Shown here: positions 7,792 through 14,654 of the stretch, one piece after another
Layout: each line of letters starts with the position of its first letter
Numbering within the stretch: the stretch's first letter is position 1
Assembly: GCA_023433945.1 (NCBI GenBank)
Contig: JAEYTP010000061.1
Span: forward strand, 1-27,897
Reading direction: 5' to 3'
Length of the DNA stretch: 27,897 nt
Origin: Bacillota bacterium
Lineage (GTDB): Bacteria > Bacillota > Clostridia > Acetivibrionales > DSM-1351
Translations under genes and position numbers: made by a program
Notes under the pieces: generated by a model
Database searches by the model: none
Seen by the model: the letters and a program-made list of their open reading frames with translations, nothing else
Told to the model about the DNA's origin: nothing

Positions 7792-9123
7792 CTATGCCTG
7801 TGTCTTAATCCAAATTGCACACTCTACTCTCTTCTTTTCAAGCTCACAACCAATGCTGTAAGGGACATTGATGTCATTATTAAATTGGTATGCATTGGCT
7901 GCACAGCCGCCGGAACAGTAAAACTTTGCCCAGCATGCAGCACACTCTTCCTTTGTATACACATTGGACTTCTGGAAGTCCTTCTGGAAATCATTATTAA
8001 AGGTTCCCTCATGGACATTACCCATTTTAAACTTTTCGTCTCCAACAAACTGATGACAAGGGTATAAATCTCCCTCAGGCGTAACTGCAAGATACTCATG
8101 CCCTGAGCCACATCCACCAAGTCTCTTTATTACACAAGGCCCTTGGCTAAGGTCCACCATGAAATGGAAAAAGTTAAAGTCGTTTCTATCTACATATTCC
8201 TTCGCAAGCTTCTCATACTCAACAAAAAGTGCGCAAAGGTCTTCCTCTCTAATATCATAGCCTGAGTCCTTTGCTGCAACAACGGGCTCAACAGATATCT
8301 GCTTGAAGCCTTCATTTGCTAAATGAATTACGTCCTTCGAGAAGTCAAGATTTTCTCTTGTAAAGGTACCTCTCACGTAATAATTATCCTGATTTCTGGA
8401 GTCTGCCATATCCTTGATTTTAGTAATAATGCTCTCATAGGTACCACTACCGTCCACCCTTGGTCTCATACGGTCATTGGTTTCTTTTCTACCATCTATG
8501 CTAAGTACAACATTATGCATATTCTCATTTATATATTTCTTGTTTTCTTCATTAAGTAAAACGGCATTTGTAGTCAAGGTAAACCTAAAGTTCTTGCCTG
8601 TCTCCTTTTCCCTATGGCGAGCGTACTCAACAATCTCCTTAACAACATCAAAGTTCATCAAAGGTTCTCCGCCAAAAAAATCTATCTCAAGATTTCTTCT
8701 ACCCTTGGACTTTTCAATTACAAAGTCAATTGCTTTCTTTCCGGTTTCAGCATCCATCATGCTTCGGTGACCGCCAAAGCTTCCAGTTGACGCAAAACAG
8801 TATTTACACCTCAAATTACAGTCGTGGCAGATGTGCAGGCAGAGGGCCTTAACCACCGGCTCACGCTCCCAATTCTTTATTGCATCAACATAGATGTCCT
8901 CGCTGAAAAGCAGGCCGTCTGCCGAAAGTTTTTCAATCTCTAAATATGCATCTTTAATATCTTGTTCGCTGTAATTATCTGATAACTTTTCAATAACCTG
9001 TTCTAATGTATTCTCCCTAAACAGGTCTATCACCTCATAAGCAGTATCATCAAAAACATGAACAGCACCGCTATTAACATCTAATACTATATTTGTGTCA
9101 TACATTTTGTACTTATGAATCAT
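7792..9123 (-). CDS. scfB: SCIFF radical SAM maturase (thioether-forming, SPASM domain)
   Basis: The enzyme makes thioether bridges in the SCIFF peptide encoded just upstream by scfA. From the ATG at 9123 (AAAGGGA eight bases before it) the protein has 443 residues and starts MIHKYKM, as in homologs. The N-terminal 85 residues form a PqqD-like peptide-binding region. The radical SAM cluster motif is C102-x3-C106-x2-C109, followed by GGEP (151-154). The C-terminal SPASM part carries further cluster cysteines: C338, C356, C394, C397, C403, C407 and C426. Related maturases (Tte1186, CteB) form a Cys-to-Thr bridge. The gap to scfA is filled by a tandem repeat and a hairpin. Confidence 0.97.
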   Translation of the reverse strand: MIHKYKMYDTNIVLDVNSGAVHVFDDTAYEVIDLFRENTLEQVIEKLSDNYSEQDIKDAYLEIEKLSADGLLFSEDIYVDAIKNWEREPVVKALCLHICHDCNLRCKYCFASTGSFGGHRSMMDAETGKKAIDFVIEKSKGRRNLEIDFFGGEPLMNFDVVKEIVEYARHREKETGKNFRFTLTTNAVLLNEENKKYINENMHNVVLSIDGRKETNDRMRPRVDGSGTYESIITKIKDMADSRNQDNYYVRGTFTRENLDFSKDVIHLANEGFKQISVEPVVAAKDSGYDIREEDLCALFVEYEKLAKEYVDRNDFNFFHFMVDLSQGPCVIKRLGGCGSGHEYLAVTPEGDLYPCHQFVGDEKFKMGNVHEGTFNNDFQKDFQKSNVYTKEECAACWAKFYCSGGCAANAYQFNNDINVPYSIGCELEKKRVECAIWIKTQA

Positions 9124-9149
9124 AAATAAATCCCTTTCCGTTCTTTTAA

Positions 9150-9292
9150 CAGTTACTAAGTAGCACATAAATTGCCGCTGTAGTTAAAGTGCTGAACAAA
9201 AAAACTGGCGCATCAGTTAAGGTGATGAGCAAATTAATAGCCACAACAGTAAAAGTGCTGAACAAATAAATCGCCGCAACAGTTAAAAAGTG
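9150..9292 (-). repeat. 33-bp tandem repeat filling the scfA-scfB spacer
   Basis: Read on the plus strand, four units of 31, 33, 33 and 33 bases start at 9150, 9181, 9214 and 9247, with a partial fifth at 9280. Each begins with a form of CAGTTAAAGTG and continues GCTGAACAAA, then a GCCGCAA-like end. The units differ by several bases, so the array is old. It ends 27 bases before the scfB start codon and touches the hairpin at 9288-9315 on the other side. Confidence 0.85.
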
Positions 9293-9315
9293 AAAAGCGC
9301 AGGCGCCTTTCACTT
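9288..9315 (-). terminator. Hairpin after scfA, likely partial terminator or RNA stabiliser
   Basis: On the minus-strand RNA a 13-bp stem (AAGTGAAAGGCGC with GCGCTTTTCACTT, one wobble) is followed by a short T run. It lies 17 bases after the scfA stop. A weak terminator here would leave much more scfA than scfB message, suiting a substrate-enzyme pair. That role is inference. Confidence 0.75.
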
Positions 9316-9331
9316 AAAAATAAGTATATTG

Positions 9332-9472
9332 TTATTTCTTTTCGCAGCTCTGATTTGCTACTGTACATGAAGTCTTGCATGCTGATTGGCATGAAGTCTG
9401 GCATTCGCCACATCCACCCTTTGCAAGGCTATCCTTTAATGTAGCGGTATTGATTGTTTTAATGTGCTTCAT
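9332..9472 (-). CDS. scfA: SCIFF peptide precursor (six cysteines in forty-five)
   Basis: This 46-codon gene encodes a peptide beginning MKHIKTINTATLKDSLAKGG. A cysteine-rich core follows, with C21, C24, C28, C32, C36 and C43. Length, leader and cysteine spacing match the SCIFF family of ribosomally made, modified peptides almost residue for residue. The Cys32 and Thr37 reported to be joined in homologs are both present. AGGGGGA lies eight bases before the ATG, and a strong promoter sits at 9505-9532. The biological role of SCIFF is unknown in all organisms. The next gene downstream is the dedicated maturase scfB. Confidence 0.97.
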   Translation of the reverse strand: MKHIKTINTATLKDSLAKGGCGECQTSCQSACKTSCTVANQSCEKK

Positions 9473-9504
9473 TGATTGATTCCCCCTAATGATATTCTTA
9501 GCAG

Positions 9505-9532
9505 ATTATAGCACAATAATAAGTTTTTGCAA
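9505..9532 (-). promoter_or_regulatory. Promoter of scfA with an extended -10
   Basis: On the minus strand TTGCAA (9527-9532), 16 bases, then TATAAT (9505-9510) preceded by TGC, an extended -10 element. Transcription would start near 9498, giving a leader of about 26 bases. The -35 ends 13 bases after the stop of the preceding membrane-protein gene, so scfA has its own promoter. Confidence 0.75.
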
Positions 9533-9544
9533 AGCTGTTTTTTG

Positions 9545-9949
9545 CTACCTAAAGTTGATTCCCAATATGCCGCCAATCGCTCCTGCTATTGTACCTATTA
9601 TGAGTGATAATATGGCCTCCATATCGATATTAAAATTCATAAATACGATACTACTGATAAGATACAAAATAACCATATAAATTAAGCCAACTGCTCCCCC
9701 ATTCATCCAACCTCTGCTCTTTACATTTTTGGTAGAGAAAGAAGAAGCAACCAACACACTGATAATAGTAGTAACAAGAACTGCGATATATGTATACTTC
9801 TCCGGAAAATCAGTATATGTAAGTATAAGGGCAAATATAAGGAAACATGGTAGAGTTATTATATAAGCTATCATTAAGCCTTTTATAACCCTCAGTATAT
9901 TTACATGCTCATCAAGTGTTTTTTTCAGACCGTGTATTTGCTGTGCCAT
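9545..9949 (-). CDS. TIGR04086-type membrane protein linked to the SCIFF locus
   Basis: The 134-residue protein has a short cytoplasmic start and four hydrophobic segments at about 23-45, 53-70, 85-104 and 108-131. The last is glycine-rich (IGTIAGAIGGILGI). This matches the small membrane family TIGR04086, which typically accompanies SCIFF genes. Its function is unknown; export of the peptide or sensing of it would be guesses. GGAGGGG lies just before the ATG. It sits directly upstream of scfA and directly after the yajC terminator. Confidence 0.85.
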   Translation of the reverse strand: MAQQIHGLKKTLDEHVNILRVIKGLMIAYIITLPCFLIFALILTYTDFPEKYTYIAVLVTTIISVLVASSFSTKNVKSRGWMNGGAVGLIYMVILYLISSIVFMNFNIDMEAILSLIIGTIAGAIGGILGINFR

Positions 9950-10026
9950 AGTACCCCTCCAAAATACAGTTTATATAATTTCCACTCATTATATTGTATT
10001 TGGGAGTTGTACACATTAGAACAAAA

Positions 10027-10050
10027 AAACACGGATTTAGGCCCGTGTTT
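10027..10050 (-). terminator. Terminator of the queA-tgt-yajC unit
   Basis: On the minus strand AAACACGG pairs with CCGTGTTT around an eight-base loop, and the T run extends to seven bases. It lies about 80 bases after the yajC stop and separates that operon from the SCIFF locus. Confidence 0.9.
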
Positions 10051-10132
10051 CTGCAAGAATACTTTTGTTCAATATATAAGCTTCAATAATTAAAGCTTCA
10101 AACTAATATTACATCTCAATAGAAGCTCTATA

Positions 10133-10408
10133 TTAGCCTTCGATTGGCTTTTCAACATCTTTGACAGCCCAACGCTTTACAAGTATCTTTGACTTCTCAA
10201 CACCTGATTCAACATAAATTTCATCATCCTTGATGTTGATAATCTTGCCTACGATACCTCCGATAGTTGTAACCTTCCAACCCACCTGAAGAGAATCCAA
10301 CATTGCCTTAGTCTTCTTCTCCTTCTTTTTCTGTGGAAGGATAAGCATTAGATACATCAAACCAAAAACAAGTGCCATTGGTAACACTAATCCAATAATT
10401 AAGTCCAT
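10133..10408 (-). CDS. yajC: Preprotein translocase subunit YajC
   Basis: The 91-residue protein has one N-terminal membrane helix (about 3-24) followed by the family signature ILPQKKKEKKTKAMLDSLQV, then GWKVTTIGGIVGKI, and a small soluble domain. YajC associates with SecDF. The start has a GGAGG site six bases upstream. It follows tgt after 32 bases, the usual bacterial order, and is the last gene before a strong terminator. SecD and SecF are encoded about 3 kb further on, beyond the SCIFF genes. Confidence 0.95.
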   Translation of the reverse strand: MDLIIGLVLPMALVFGLMYLMLILPQKKKEKKTKAMLDSLQVGWKVTTIGGIVGKIINIKDDEIYVESGVEKSKILVKRWAVKDVEKPIEG

Positions 10409-10440
10409 ATTTTACCTCCTTTATAAAATGAATAATTATA

Positions 10441-11562
10441 TTAGACCTTATAGCCAAACTTCTTATAGAATTCTTCCCTAAAGCTACCTAGTCTATCCTC
10501 CATTATAGCTTGTCTTATTTGTTTCATCAAGTTAATTAAGAAATAAAGATTGTGCCAAGTTGTAAGTCTTAATCCCAACAACTCTCCACATTTCAAAAGA
10601 TGCCTTATATATGCTCTCGAAAAGTTTCTACAAGTATAGCATTCGCACTCTTCATCCAACCTTCCAAAATCCCTGGCATACTTGGCATCCCTAATGATTA
10701 CCCTGCCTTGACTAGTCATAACTGTTCCATTTCTACCTATTCTAGTTGGAAGTACGCAGTCAAACATGTCAATTCCTCTTATTGCACCCTCTATCAAATA
10801 ATCAGGACTTCCTACACCCATCAAATATCTTGGCTTATTCTCTGGCAAAAGTGGAGCAGTCACTTCTAGCATTTCATACATAAGATGTGCTGGTTCTCCT
10901 ACGCTCAAGCCTCCGATTGCATAACCTGGAAAATCAATATCCATTATCTGATGTGCACTCTCTATTCTTAAATCCTTGTACATTCCACCCTGTACAATGC
11001 CAAAAAGAGATTGTTTTTCAGTATTGCTATGAGCCGCCTTGCACCTTTTTGCCCAACGGGTGGTCATTTCCATAGATTTTTTAACATAGTCATATTCTGC
11101 AGGATATGGAGCACACTCGTCAAAAGCCATGATAATATCAGCACCCAGATCATTTTCTATACCCATAACAGATTCAGGAGAAAAAAAGTGCTTTGAGCCA
11201 TCGATATGGGATCTGAAGGTAACGCCTTCCTCGGTTATCTTTCTCAACCCACTTAAGCTGAACACCTGAAATCCTCCGCTATCTGTGAGTATAGGCCTGT
11301 CCCAGTTCATAAAGCCGTGCAGTCCGCCTGCCTGCTTGACAATGTCCTGACCTGGCCTGAGATAACAATGGTAGGTATTGCTAAGAATAATTTTTGCATC
11401 TATTTCCTTTAATTCCTCAGGTGACATCCCTTTAACAGTTGCCAACGTCCCAACAGGCATAAAAACCGGTGTCTCAAAGGAACCATGTGGTGTATGCACT
11501 ATCCCAAGCCTGGCTCCGGTTTGCTTGCAGGTTTTTATTAATTCATAAGTAACTGCCGCCAT
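10441..11562 (-). CDS. tgt: Queuine tRNA-ribosyltransferase (tRNA-guanine transglycosylase)
   Basis: The enzyme swaps guanine 34 of certain tRNAs for the queuosine precursor. The protein has 373 residues, the normal length. Catalytic D94 lies in TDSGGFQVFS and the nucleophile D268 in DMFDCVLPTR. The zinc site is C306, C308, C311 and H337. Substrate-binding GGLSVGE is at 217-223. The ATG has AAAGGAAG upstream. The gene lies between queA and yajC on one strand, as in many bacteria, but it is separated from queA by a 223-base spacer filled with tandem repeats. Confidence 0.97.
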   Translation of the reverse strand: MAAVTYELIKTCKQTGARLGIVHTPHGSFETPVFMPVGTLATVKGMSPEELKEIDAKIILSNTYHCYLRPGQDIVKQAGGLHGFMNWDRPILTDSGGFQVFSLSGLRKITEEGVTFRSHIDGSKHFFSPESVMGIENDLGADIIMAFDECAPYPAEYDYVKKSMEMTTRWAKRCKAAHSNTEKQSLFGIVQGGMYKDLRIESAHQIMDIDFPGYAIGGLSVGEPAHLMYEMLEVTAPLLPENKPRYLMGVGSPDYLIEGAIRGIDMFDCVLPTRIGRNGTVMTSQGRVIIRDAKYARDFGRLDEECECYTCRNFSRAYIRHLLKCGELLGLRLTTWHNLYFLINLMKQIRQAIMEDRLGSFREEFYKKFGYKV

Positions 11563-11598
11563 TTTATTTTTCTTCCTTTCAGTATTAATCGTTATTAC

Positions 11599-11769
11599 TA
11601 ATATTTTATTGATACTATTTTGTGGTTTACTGCTATTGTTTAGTGGCTTTTTGATATTACTTAGTGTTATACTGCTATTATTTAGTGTTTTATTGTATTA
11701 CTTAGTGCTTTACTGCTATTATTTAATGTTTTATTGATATTATTTAGTGCTTTACTGCTATTTATTGTT
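11599..11769 (-). repeat. 21-bp tandem repeat with a 42-bp higher order, between queA and tgt
   Basis: Eight units of 21 bases (one of 20) follow each other. On the plus strand one type reads like TAGTGCTTTACTGCTATTA and the other like TAATGTTTTATTGATATTA. Over most of the array the two types alternate, which implies a 42-base duplication on top of the 21-base one. The array starts 17 bases after the queA stop. It ends about 35 bases before tgt, which keeps its ribosome site clear. No frame gives a convincing protein. Confidence 0.9.
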
Positions 11770-11785
11770 TGGCTGCTTAAAAGTT

Positions 11786-12808
11786 TTATTTTATAAACAT
11801 AGCGTCGCCAAAGCTAAAAAATCTATATCTCTCTTTAACAGCGGTATTGTAAGCATTTAGTACGTTATCTCTACCCGCCAGTGCACTTACCAGCATTATT
11901 AATGTAGACTCTGGAAGGTGAAAATTTGTAATTAGCTTATCTATTATTTTAAACTGGTATCCGGGATAAATAAATATATCTGTATTGCCTGACTGTTCAG
12001 ATAGGTCACCTGATTTCCCTGCTGTCTCTAACACTCTACAGCTTGTTGTACCAACAGCAATAACATTGTTTCCTCTTTTTTTTGTTTCATTAATAATATC
12101 ACAAGTATGTTGGCTGATTGTATAAGACTCTGAATGCATTATATGCTCTTCAATGTTTGTAACCTTAACGGGTCTAAAAGTGCCAAGTCCAACATGCAAA
12201 GTAACGTAAGCAATATTAATACCCTTAGCCCTAATTGCTTCGAGAAGCTCATTTGTAAAATGTAAGCCAGCAGTTGGGGCCGCGGCCGAACCGTTATATT
12301 TTGCATAAACAGTTTGGTATCTTGCCTTATCCTCTAACTTTTCAGTTATATAAGGCGGTAATGGCATCATACCTACTTTATCAAGTACTTGTTCAAACAC
12401 CCCATCATAAAAGAATCGTACCCTTCTGTTTCCCTCATCAAGAATTTCTATTATCTCTGCTGTCAAAATACCATTTCCAAAAACAAATCTGGCACCTGGT
12501 TTAGCCTTTTTACCCGGCCTTAATATTACCTCCCAGTCATCCTGCTCAATTCTCTTGAGAAGAACAAACTCGATTTTCCCACCTGAGCCTTCTTTTTCGC
12601 CTATTAAGCGCGCAGGAATAACCTTGGTATCATTTAGTACAAGGCAGTCCCCTTCATTTAAGTATTCCAATATATCCTTGAAAATTCTATGCTCAAGTTC
12701 TCCCGTTTTCTTATCCAAAACCAGCAACCTAGACATATCTCTTTTTTCCATAGGGTGTTGAGCAATTAATTCTTCTGGCAAATAAAAATCAAAATCTTTA
12801 AGATTCAA
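11786..12808 (-). CDS. queA: S-adenosylmethionine:tRNA ribosyltransferase-isomerase
   Basis: QueA moves the ribosyl part of SAM onto preQ1 in tRNA to give epoxyqueuosine, the step after Tgt. The protein has 340 residues, the family norm. Typical segments are FDFYLPEELIAQHP near the start, LVLNDTKVIPARL, AAPTAGLHFT, HVGLGTFRPV and NFHLPESTLIMLVSA. The start codon is TTG at 12808, chosen because GGAGG lies nine bases before it and the protein starts where homologs do. A promoter at 12888-12916 fits as the head of queA-tgt-yajC. Confidence 0.97.
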   Translation of the reverse strand: MNLKDFDFYLPEELIAQHPMEKRDMSRLLVLDKKTGELEHRIFKDILEYLNEGDCLVLNDTKVIPARLIGEKEGSGGKIEFVLLKRIEQDDWEVILRPGKKAKPGARFVFGNGILTAEIIEILDEGNRRVRFFYDGVFEQVLDKVGMMPLPPYITEKLEDKARYQTVYAKYNGSAAAPTAGLHFTNELLEAIRAKGINIAYVTLHVGLGTFRPVKVTNIEEHIMHSESYTISQHTCDIINETKKRGNNVIAVGTTSCRVLETAGKSGDLSEQSGNTDIFIYPGYQFKIIDKLITNFHLPESTLIMLVSALAGRDNVLNAYNTAVKERYRFFSFGDAMFIK

Positions 12809-12887
12809 TACAGTGAACCTCCACTATTAAGCAAACGCTTCAAATATTAGTTATTGTACTCAAAAACTTATTAAATAACCATTACAT

Positions 12888-12916
12888 ATCATACATTAAA
12901 CTCATTTATATTACAA
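12888..12916 (-). promoter_or_regulatory. Candidate promoter of queA-tgt-yajC
   Basis: On the minus strand TTGTAA (12911-12916), 17 bases, TATGAT (12888-12893). Each box has at least four of six consensus bases. The remaining DNA up to the aspartate kinase promoter (12917-13067) is AT-rich, and I see no further feature in it. Confidence 0.6.
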
Positions 12917-13067
12917 TATTTTCATACCCTTTATTAGAGTACAAAAAGCTAAATAACCTAGAAAATGAAAGGTCTAAACTGTAATCCTGCAAATTATTAA
13001 AAAACGGTATAGCAAAAACAACTAAAAAAAATGTCGCTCCATTATCATATTTAATAATATTATGTTA

Positions 13068-13096
13068 TTGATATGAACGATAAGATTTTGTATAAT
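13068..13096 (+). promoter_or_regulatory. Promoter of the aspartate kinase gene
   Basis: TTGATA (13068-13073), 17 bases, TATAAT (13091-13096). The leader to the ATG at 13163 is about 60 bases and contains no riboswitch-like structure. Lysine control by RNA is therefore seen at dapA but not here. Confidence 0.8.
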
Positions 13097-13162
13097 TTAT
13101 GAGATGTATTTAATATAGTGATTATATAATTTATAAGTTAATAGAGATGGAGGATTGTATTA

Positions 13163-14512
13163 ATGAAAGTTGCAAAATTTGGTGGTACTTCACTGGCTAA
13201 TGCCGAACAGATAAAGAAGGTTTGTGAAATAGTACTTGCAGACAGAGAAAGACGTGTAGTCGTTGTCTCTGCTCCGGGAAAAAGAGATAAGGAAGATACA
13301 AAGGTTACAGACCTTTTAATTGCATGTGCAAACAAGCAGCTCAAGGATGGTAGTGCAAAGGCTGAGCTAGATGCAGTAGTGGCAAGATATGAAGAAATTG
13401 CAAAAGACCTTGGTCTTGGCAATGAAATAGTTGACATGATTAGAACAGATCTTGAAAATAGGTTAAAACTTGACACCTCTCATCAGGGAAAGTTTATGGA
13501 TGCCATGAAAGCATCTGGCGAAGACAACAGTGCAAAGCTTGTTGCTGCATACTTACAAAGTATTGGAGAAAATGCGCATTACATATGCCCCAAAAAAATC
13601 GGCTTACTCCTTAGCAGCGAATTCGGTAATGCTCAGGTTCTTCCTGAATCATATGAAAACCTTAAAGCACTTAAGGATATGGAAGGAATCCTTATCTTCC
13701 CAGGCTTCTTTGGATACACTCGTGAAGGAAGTGTTGCTACTTTCCCAAGAGGGGGCTCCGATATTACAGGCTCCATCTTAGCAGCTGCATTAAAAGTGGA
13801 TTTATATGAAAATTTTACTGATGTTGACTCAGTATATGCAGCTAATCCAAATATAATCAAAAATCCACAAGCTATACCAGAGCTTACTTATAGAGAGATG
13901 AGAGAGCTTTCCTATGCTGGTTTCTCAGTATTACATGAAGAAACCTTAGTGCCAGTTTTCCGAGCCGGTGTGCCTGTTTGCATTAAAAACACAAATAATC
14001 CTTCAGCTCCTGGGACAAAGATTTCTCTGACAAGAGAGTTTGCACCAAACAAGGTTGTGGGAGTGGCTAGTGATTCAGGTTTCTGCTGTATCTATTTAAG
14101 TAAATTCTTGATGAACAGAGAAATAGGCTTTGGCAGAAAGCTCCTTCAAATACTTGAAGATGAAGGCATTTCTTACGAGCATACACCATCAGGTATTGAT
14201 AATATTTCTATCATACTTAAGCAAAATCAACTCAAAGAAGGTATGGAAGATAAGATTATTGAAAGAATTAAAAATGAGTTACATGTTGATGATATTTCTG
14301 TAGAGCATGATTTGGCTCTGATAATTATAGTTGGTGAAGGTATGAAAAATGCCGTTGGTACTGCTTCAAGAGCTACAACAGCTATCGCAAAGACTTCCAT
14401 CAGCTTAGAAATGATTAATCAGGGTTCTTCCGAAATAACAATGATGTTTGCAGTTAAGCAAACTAAAGCTTCAGAAGCTGTTGTTGCACTCTATAATGAA
14501 TTTTTTAAATAA
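13163..14512 (+). CDS. Aspartate kinase
   Basis: The enzyme phosphorylates aspartate, the first step toward lysine, threonine and methionine. The 449-residue protein starts with the signature KFGGTSLAN (K5-N13). It has SGED (118-121) and PRGGSDITGS (196-204) in the kinase domain, followed by two ACT domains at about 298-375 and 385-449. The second ACT domain has INQGSSE, the segment that binds the amino-acid effector in this class. The ribosome site TGGAGG lies about nine bases before the ATG. It is monofunctional and transcribed alone. Whether lysine or threonine inhibits it cannot be read from sequence by eye, so I leave the symbol open. Confidence 0.95.
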   Translation: MKVAKFGGTSLANAEQIKKVCEIVLADRERRVVVVSAPGKRDKEDTKVTDLLIACANKQLKDGSAKAELDAVVARYEEIAKDLGLGNEIVDMIRTDLENRLKLDTSHQGKFMDAMKASGEDNSAKLVAAYLQSIGENAHYICPKKIGLLLSSEFGNAQVLPESYENLKALKDMEGILIFPGFFGYTREGSVATFPRGGSDITGSILAAALKVDLYENFTDVDSVYAANPNIIKNPQAIPELTYREMRELSYAGFSVLHEETLVPVFRAGVPVCIKNTNNPSAPGTKISLTREFAPNKVVGVASDSGFCCIYLSKFLMNREIGFGRKLLQILEDEGISYEHTPSGIDNISIILKQNQLKEGMEDKIIERIKNELHVDDISVEHDLALIIIVGEGMKNAVGTASRATTAIAKTSISLEMINQGSSEITMMFAVKQTKASEAVVALYNEFFK

Positions 14513-14606
14513 AGTATTAATATAAAAAATAATGTCCATTATATATCAAATACTCGTTCTTTTTATATCAAATATCTGAGTAGTGATATAAATCAGTCTT
14601 AAAAGT

Positions 14607-14645
14607 AAGGGGACGCTATACTCAATCGTGGTATGGCATCCCCTT
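14607..14645. terminator. Bidirectional terminator between aspartate kinase and the acyl-CoA synthetase gene
   Basis: AAGGGGACGCTATAC (14607-14621) pairs with GGTATGGCATCCCCTT (14630-14645) with two wobble or mismatch positions. A T-rich run follows on the plus strand (TTTGTTT) and a shorter one on the minus strand. It lies 10 bases from the stop of the convergent gene. Confidence 0.8.
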
Positions 14646-14654
14646 TGTTTACCC

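Noticed and set aside
9150..9292. Possible CRISPR array
   Set aside because: The repeats are directly adjacent with no unique spacers, the units are degenerate, and there is no cas gene in the window. The same holds for the other arrays.
13097..13162. Riboswitch or T-box before the aspartate kinase gene
   Set aside because: The leader is only about 60 AT-rich bases and shows none of the conserved L-box or T-box elements.
13138..13476. Minus-strand open frame of 112 codons over the start of the aspartate kinase gene
   Set aside because: It is a serine-rich shadow of the kinase reading frame and lies across its ribosome site.
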